Origin: Georgfuchsia sp049276455
GTDB lineage: Bacteria; Pseudomonadota; Gammaproteobacteria; Burkholderiales; Rhodocyclaceae
Assembly (NCBI GenBank): GCA_049276455.1
Contig: JBASWL010000021.1
Location: 124,001-188,000, forward strand
Length of the DNA stretch: 64,000 nucleotides
Direction: 5' to 3'
Every line of letters starts with the position of its first letter. The stretch's first letter is position 1. The notes under the pieces were generated by a model. That model made no database searches. It worked only from the letters and a program-made list of their open reading frames with translations, and was not told where the DNA came from. Shown here one piece after another: positions 17,635-26,700 of this stretch. The position numbers were made by a program, and so were the translations under genes.

Positions 17635-17718
17635 TTCGAAGCATTCGTGAAGTAATTCCTGCGTTCAGTCAGACAGCGAATCTAGACTGAACTGCTGCAT
17701 TTGGAAGAGAGGTTTGTC

Positions 17719-20700
17719 ATGGCTAGAAAAACGACATATTTGCGTACCAGTAACTGTCTGCTGGCAACTGCGGTTTCTACCTGTTTCGCGGTAAGTGCCC
17801 ATGCATTGCCGACCGATCCCACGGTAGTCAATGGCAGCGCCAGTTTCGCCCAGGCCGGCAACGTGCTCAATGTCACCAACAGCAACGGCGCCGTCATCAA
17901 CTGGAACACCTTTTCCATTGGCGCCAGCGAAACCACGCGCTTCATCCAGGCATCCTCTTCCAGCAGTGTCCTCAACCGCGTCCTCGCCGATCCCTCGGTC
18001 ATCCTCGGCACCCTGACATCCAACGGGCGAGTTTTTCTCATCAACCCCAGCGGCATTTATGTCGGCCAGGGGGCCCGCATTGACGTGGCCGGCTTCGTTG
18101 CTTCCGCACTCAACATTACCGATGCTAACTTTCTTGCCAACAAGCTAACGTTCGACGCCAGTCCGAATGCGGGCAGCGTTGTTAATCAGGGCAGCATCAC
18201 CACCCCCGGCGGTGGTAGCGTCTATCTCGTCGCACCCAATGTCAGCAACGAAGGCATCATCACCACCCCGCAGGGCGAAACCATTCTTGCCGCCGGACAG
18301 AGCGTCACTCTGCTCGACACTGCCACCCCCGGCGTCAGCGTCGAGATTACAGGTGCGGAAGGCAATGCCACCAACCTTGGCACCGTAGTCGCAGAAGCCG
18401 GCCGCATTGGCATCGCCGGTGTGCTGGTGAAGAACTCTGGAACACTGAATGCATCGAGCGTTGTGAATGAAGGCGGGAGAATTTTCCTGAAGGCAACGCA
18501 GAATCTTCAGATTGAAGGTTCTTCTCGCATCGAAGCACGATCGACGAGTGCAAATGGCGGTTTTGTAGAGACATCCGGCGCCAACGTGAAGATCGCCGAC
18601 GGGGCGCGAGTAGATACGAGTGCCCCGAATGGGGCCACCGGTACATGGTTGATCGACCCTCCAGATTTCACGATTGCCGCTTCCGGTGGTGACATGACAG
18701 GGGCAGAGCTTGCCGCTAACCTCGATTCGACGAGCGTAGTGATTCAGAGCGCCACTGGCACGGTGAACACGGGCGGCAACGGCGACATTTTCATCAACGA
18801 AGCCATTGCCAAGACGGGTCTTATTGACACTGCCCTTACTCTGCAAGCGGAACGCAACATCGCCGTTAACGCCCCGATCAGTTCGAGCAGCAGCAAGCTG
18901 GATGTCACTTTGCAAGCGCACGCACTGGACAATTCCGTTCCCGGTAGTGTTTCGATTTTCAATAACATCAGCACCAACGGTGGCGACCTGATCGTCGGTG
19001 GTGGCCTCGATCCTTCACTGACTCCGGCGATAGGCTCTTATGATGGATCGAATTACCTGGATGGCGTATATATCCAAGGCGCGCAGATTTATGCTGGTGG
19101 CGGCAATATCACCATCAACGGACAAGGAAGCAGCGACAGTGTTTCTGAAGGTGGACGTGGCGTGTACATCAGCAGCAACGCTATCGTCAGTACTGCCGGA
19201 ACGGGCACAGTCAGTATCACGGGCAAGGGCGCCAGCGGTTACAGCGCGGTAGAGATCGAAGGTACCTGGACGGCTGTTTCAACAGAAGCTGGCGAGTTAT
19301 TGCTCGACGGCAGTGGCAACGGAATTAACGGCGGCCACGGCGTACACATCTTTAATGGCGCCAACCTGCAAACGACGAGCAGCCTCCTCAACATCAAGGG
19401 CAAGGGTGGCGCTGGTTATTTTGGTGGCGTAGTCATTGATGGTTATTCCACCACTGTTACGACCGGGAACGGCGGCCAAATACATATCGAAGGCGCAGGC
19501 GCGTATAGCGGTGGGGGTTCCTATGAGTTTGGCGTAGTTGTCGGGAATGGCACATCATTGGCTGCGACGGGCACCGGCAGCATTGAATTGATCGGTCACG
19601 GCACGGGCGACTATGCCAGCTTTGGTGTCGCGCTGGGTGGCTCAACGTTGCAGGCAGAAGATGGTTCGATTTCCATCACCGGTCATGGCGGAGCCGGAAC
19701 CGGCGACAACAACGCCGGCATCCTGATCGGGCAAACCAGCGTCGAGGCCACGGGTAATGGCGACATCACGTTTTTGGGATATGGTGCTGGAACTGGCGGC
19801 AACTACAACAGCGGCATCGAAACCTGGGGCGGGTCCAACCTGATCCGCACCAATAGGGGAGATATCAGCATCACCGGCTACGGGAGCACTGCTGCGACCG
19901 GCTATGCCAACATCGGCGTCAGGCTGGGGGCATATGACGGCAGTGCCACGATTGAATCGACCAAAGGCGGCAATGTCACCATTTCCGGTACGGGTGGTGG
20001 TGGCAACAATGGCTACTACGGCTACAATCATGGCGTCGTCATTCAAGGCGCGAGCCAGATTCGCACATACCTGTCAGGCAATATCAGCATTACCGGTGCT
20101 GGTGGTATTGCCGAGGGCTATAACAATGTTGGCGTGAAGATCGAGGGCATGTATGGCACCGATGCCAATGGCAATCGTGGCGTGCTTCGTCCTGTGGTTG
20201 AAGCCATGGGGACTGGCGACTTGACCATCTTTGGTACGGGCGGTACCGGGATTGGAGATTTCACCGGCAACAACCACGGTGTCGAGCTTGTCGGCGCCAG
20301 CATCAGGGCGCGGGATGGCCTGCTTTCGATTACCGGTACTGGCGGACAGGGATCGTACGGCTATAACGCAGGCATCATTCTGAGCAGTCAATGGGATTGC
20401 GGCGATTGCAATTCCTCACCCGAAATCTACTACTCGGTGGTCGAGAGTATCGGCACGGGTGGAATCGAGATCAGCGGCACGGGCGGGAGTTCGGGGATCG
20501 GTGGATATGGCAATGACGGCGTCGTCATCGACCAGTACTCCGTCGTGCGTAGCGCGGGTGGCGCTGTCGCGATTGACGGAACCTCAAACGGCTATGTCAA
20601 TGTTGAAGGGACCGCCAACGATAATCCCGCTGTCCTGGTCGATGGTTCGGTCATGGCGAATTCCTCGCATGGCGCTGGCGCTGTCACCATTACTGGCACC

Positions 20701-23700
20701 ACGAGCAGCGGCGGCTACGGCATTTCAATCGGTTCGTATGGCGCCATCGTTGCCGGCAACCGCGATGTCACGCTCGAAGCAACGGCATCCGGTGGCGTAG
20801 ACATTGAAGGGGATTACAATACAGCCGGCAGTGTGGAAGCGGCAAATCTGACCGTGAGCGGTCCGCTGACGCTATCGAGTTACGGCTATGACCCCATATT
20901 CAAGGTTCGCGGCCAGGCAACCTTCGATGACATTACGGGCGCTTACGGAACCAGTGTCAACATCGTCGCTGGATCGATCACGGCAGGCAATGTCACAACG
21001 ATTAGCGGCGGTGGCTACTACGATGTGTCCGGTGGCATTTCGTTAATGGCGAACGCGGGATCGGTAGTGATTGGCAATCTGACGACGAGCATGATAAATC
21101 CAGGCCCGAATGTCTACTACTATGGATATACCTCGGGGTCTGTCAGGCTGAAGGCGCTGGATAGCGTTACCACCGGCATCATAGATACCAGCGTTGTCAC
21201 GGATACGGGCACCAACAGTTCGAGTGCAGGTGAGGTTTTTGTCGTTGCGCAGCGGGGTGCTGTCTCTACCGGAAATGTCACAACTAATGTGATATCTACA
21301 GTGACATCAGTGCAGACCGGTAACGGTGGCGATGTCTACATGCATGCGGGCTCCGGAATCGGCACCGGGTCCGTAATTTCTTCGAGTGAAGCCTCTGGAG
21401 TTGCCTCGACCGGTAATGGCGGCAACGTTATTCTTTATGCAAACAATGGTGATGTGACGACCAGTGCTATTGATACCAGTACGCGGATCCTCGGGGTCAG
21501 CAGCGGTAATTGGTCCGGCCACGCGGGCGGGGCAATTCTGCGCGCGTCCGGCAATGTGCTGGTCGGCGGCGACATCAGTACGGTCTCGGCCAATCCCGAC
21601 ACTGGCTATTCCGGTAGCGGAGGCGAGGTTTCGCTCTATGCACTGGGCGGCGCACTCACGGTCTCAGGTACGGTCGATGCATCTTCCGCTAGTAGCAATG
21701 GCGGCCCCGTTACCCTGTTCTCGATTGGCGACACAAGTGTCGGTGGTACGACTCTTACTGCCGCAAGCGACCCGAGCGGACTGGTAACCAGCGATGGCGG
21801 TACGCCGGGGCAGGCTACCATTATCGGAAACGGAGATGGCTATGCCGGCTACGCGCCGAACAACGACTATATCGTCAAGACCACTAGTGGAGACATTTCG
21901 GGCGTTCCCTTACTTAGTGAAGCGCGCAATGTCATTCTGAGCGCGGGTGGGGGCATTGATATCACCAATGCTATTGACTGGTTTGATGCGGGCACTTGGG
22001 TTTCGATGCGCGCTGCCGACGGAAACATTACCATCGGTGCAGATGTATCGGCTCGCGGTGGCGACATTCTGCTGCGTGCCATGGGTAGCGGCACATCGGG
22101 CCAAATTCAGGGAAGCGGTTATCTCAATGCGGACGGCGACAATTACAGCTTCGTCAACGGTGGCAATGTCCGTCTGGTGGCTGATCGCGACATTGATTAT
22201 GCCGGAAACATTTATGCCAGCGGATATAAATATAATTACAATAACCGCGCCGACGGCGGCAATGTCCTGATCCAGTCACGCTATGGTTTCATCAACCTGA
22301 CCGGATCTTATATAGAGGCCAGCGGTTCCTATGGTAGCAATGGCGGCAATATCGAGATCACCCTCGGCAATGCCAGCGATGGGATGGGGGCCAACATACT
22401 TGACACGACCGGTTCCAGCGGCAGTATCACGCTGGGAGGCGCTGGTTATGGCAATGGCCTGGATATCAGCGCAAACGGATACGCAGGCGACTACTATGAC
22501 GGCATTGATGGCGGCAGGGGTGGCAACGTTCGCATCAGCACTGCGCTCGCGAGCACAGGCGGCGATATCACGCATTACGGCTACATCAGCGTCGACGGCG
22601 GCCACGGAAGTGCTGGAGGCTACTACGGAATCGCGGGTGGCAGGGGTGGCGATAGCGGCTCCGTTGTCGTCGAGGCGGGGCCGGGAAATGGTATTGACCA
22701 ATCTGGATCCATTACCCTTGGATCAATTTACGGTTATGGAGGCGACGGCGGCTACGCTTATAACAACTATAACTATAAGTTCCCCTATACCGACCGGGGT
22801 GGCGACGGCGGCCGTGGTGGAAATGTTTTGGTAAGTGGTCCCGGTGCCATCAGCGTACAAGACATATACATTGATGGCGGCCACAGCGGCACTGGCAAAT
22901 CCAACGGCAATGGCGGCGATGGCGGCGTTGTTACACTGACCAGTACCGGTAGCGACGTGACTGTGACAGGCGGCATCTCTGCCTGGGGCGGCTCATTTCA
23001 ATGTGGCGAAGGTTGTTATGGCTGGGGCGGTGATGGTGGCAAGGGCGGCATGGTGACGATCAACGCCGGCCGCAACGTTGATGTTGCGCTTGACATCGAC
23101 GTCAGCGGCGGTGAGGGCGCATACGGCGGTGATTGGCTCCGTTGGTATGGCGAACCGACCCGCGGCGGCGACGGTGGTGCAGGCGGCACGATAAATATCA
23201 CGGCGCAGACTGATGCCAACATTGCCGGCTTGCTTTACGCGTATGGCGGCTATGGCGGCTATGGCCTGTTGGACGGCAATTACTCAAGCTATATCACCCC
23301 CGGCGGTGATGGCGGCAAGGGTGGCAATGTCACCCTGAATGCGACGGATGGCACCTTGACGCTAGGTTATGTTAATGCCGACGGCGGTTATGGCGCTGCC
23401 GGTCGACCGGGTGGCAGCGGTGGCGACGGCGGCAGTGTCTCGCTGACCAGCGGCGGCTTGCTGACCGCGAATAACTCGATCGACGCCTATGGCGGATCGG
23501 GTGGCTATGACTACCATGGCTATGGTCAGGGTGGCGATGGCGGCAAGGGCGGCACGATCGATATCCGGTCTACCGCCGGCAGCGTCGTCATCAATGCGCC
23601 CATCGCTGCGGCAGGCGGCTACGGCGGCTGGGGCGGGAACAACGACTTCGACCTTACCGCTCCGTTCCATGCCGGCGGCAGGGGCGGCGATGGCGGTACG

Positions 23701-26700
23701 GTGACCATCGAGGCGCAGGGTGCAGTCACGTTGTCGGACCCGGATTTCTCGCTGTCGGAGCCGATTTACGCGGATGGCGGCAATGGCGGGGATGGGTTCT
23801 GGGACTACAACCGTTATGGATACGCTTCTCCCGGTGGCAATGGCGGCAGGGGTGGAACGGTATCCATATTCGCGCATACCGGATTGGTGCAGGCCAGCGA
23901 TATCAAGGCTTCCGGGGGCTATGGCGGCTCGGGGCTTCAGAACGGGAATGGCGGTGACGGCGGCAACATTACCTTGGTCGGTGGTGGCGGCATTGCCCTT
24001 GGTTGGCAGAATACCGGTTATGGCGCGTCGTATGCCTATCTCGATGCGAATGGCGGCCGCGCATCCTGGAATGTCGATGGCATAGGTGGGCATGGCGGCG
24101 ATGGCGGCGCGATTACACTGGTAGCGCGCGACGGCAATATCGATGTGACAGGTTACCTGTCGGCGCGGGGAGGGGATTCCGGTTATGGCAGTGCTCCCGC
24201 AACCTATGGCGGCGATGGCGGCACAGTGGAAATTTCGCTCGGCGGTTGGTCGGACGACCCAAGTGCATACATGACTACCGATACGCATACGATCACGATC
24301 AACGGTGATATCGACGTAACAGGTGGGGATGGTTATAGCTCGTACTTCGATAGCACGATACCCGCCGCTTCTGGAGGAGACGGCGGTACTGTTACCGTAA
24401 CCACTGAATATGCTTCGCTCGGCGGGGCGCTTGTCATCAACGGCAATATATCTGCTGATGCAGGAAGTGGTGGCAGTTCCGGCGACTATTGTAATGAAGG
24501 CTGCTATGCCATCGTAGCTGGTGGTACTGGCGGCACCGGTGGCAATGTCATGCTGCGCGCGACCGGGTCAGTTGCCGATGTGGATATATCAACTGGATAC
24601 ATCTATATCTCTGGTGGCTGGGGCGGGTGGGGCTACGACTCGCCCAACGGCCTCGGTGGCAATGGTGGAATGCTGACTGTGCAATCGACGGGCAATGTTT
24701 CTCTCGGTGATATATATGGCTACGGCGGGGGGTATGGCGGTAGCGGTGGCACGATCCTGATCGAATCGGCATCGGGCAGTATTTCAGCAGGCTATATTGC
24801 AGTAGACGCTGGTGGCGGGGGGTATTCGACTGCACCTCCGGATGTCATTATTGGAAATGGCCTGGAAGGTGGCCGCGGTGGAGATGTAACTCTGCGCGTG
24901 GCTGAACCTGGAGCAGTGAGCTCCATCGCGGTTGGTTTGATATCGGCCGAAGGCGCATATGGCGGCTATACCGCAGACAGCGCGGCAAGCGGCGGAGCTG
25001 GCGGCGCAGGGGGAAATGCACTCATCGAATTTGGCACGCCTGATTCTCCGGGTAGCTATGGTGGCGCAGTGTCTCTTGGTCATGGCTACCTCGGTGGCGG
25101 CTGGGGAGGGTATAACAGTCTGGAGCTTGGAGAAGGGGCACGAGGAACATCGGGTAACGTCACGGCAATTGCTTACGGTGGAGACCTGACCCTGGAAGCG
25201 GTAACGGTGGAAGGTGGCACGTTATCGGCTGAATCGGCAGGACTGCTGACACTTGCTGGCGACGTTTCCAGCGATGCAACCGGCGATGCGGTGATGCTGG
25301 TGGGCAATTCTTTTGACAATACCAGCGGCTCTTCAATAACAACTAACAACGGACGATGGCTGGTGTGGTCGGGCGATCCCGCGAGCGATACTGTTGGCGG
25401 ACTGGTGTACGACTTCAAGCAATACAACGCCACGTATGATGCAACTTCAGTTGCTGGAACCGGCAACGGTTTGCTCTATACACTAGCGCCGACCCTATCG
25501 GTATCGCTGAGTGCCACGGGCGTCAATAAGCTATATGACGGCACCGACAGCGCTCCGGCGACCTTTACCCCGACCTTCACTGTTTCCGGCTTTGCTGGCG
25601 GTGATAATGCCAGCATCATCAGTTACAGTGCTGCGGTCTATAACGATTCCCATGTCGCTGCTGCCAATACGATCACGGTAAGCGGTTTTACGCTAGGCAC
25701 TATATCGGACGGCACGGGGGCGGTGATATATGGCTATCCGACATTGACCAGCGCCGATATAGCCGGAAGCATTACGCCGGTCACACTTACGGCGAGCCTG
25801 ACCAATACCGGGGTTACCAAGACCTATGATGGTTTGACGACAGCCAGTTTCACGCCGACATACAACGTGAGCGGCCTGATCGGTGGTGACACGGCAGCAA
25901 GCTTTGACACGACCAGCATGGACTACAACAGCGCCCATGTAGCCACGGCAAATTATGTGAGCGTGGGCGGGCTGAGCATTTCCGGCATTACCGGCAGCAA
26001 CAGCAGTCTGCCGACCGATTACGACCTGAGCGGTGTGACAACACTGGACAGTGTGACGGATAGCGCCAGCATTACGCCAGCCGCCCTGGGCATCACCGCC
26101 AGCGATGCGAGCAAGACCTACGGTCAGAACCTGACGTTTGCCGGCAGCGAATTCACGGCGAGCGGCTTGCAGAACGGCGAGACGATCAGCGGCGTCACGC
26201 TAGTCAGCGCTGGTGCAGCGGCGAGCGCGCACCGCGCCGCCGGCGATCTGGGCACCGGACAATTCAGCATTGCCGCCAGCAACGCGGCGGGCATCGACAC
26301 GACCGACTACGCCATCAGCTACAACAACGGCACGCTCACGGTCGGCACTGCCGCCCTGGGCATCACCGCCAGCGATGCGAGCAAGACCTACGGTCAGAAC
26401 CTGACGTTTGCCGGCAGCGAATTCACGGCGAGCGGCTTGCAGAACAGCGAAGCGATCAGCGGCGTCACGCTAGTCAGCGCTGGTGCAGCGGCGAGCGCGC
26501 ACCGCGCCGCCGGCGATCTGGGCACCGGACAATTCAGCATTGCCGCCAGCAACGCGGCGGGCATCGATACGACAGACTACGCCATCACCTACAACGACGG
26601 CACACTCACGGTCGGCACTGCACCACTGACATCGACAGCAACGATTGGCGGCACGACGACGAAGGTATATGACGGCACTACGGCGGCGACCGGTGCGACT

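Noticed and set aside
22240..25180. Apparent short repeated units resembling a CRISPR or satellite array
   Set aside because: The repetition is codon-based Gly-rich protein sequence of variable spacing, without constant repeats and spacers.
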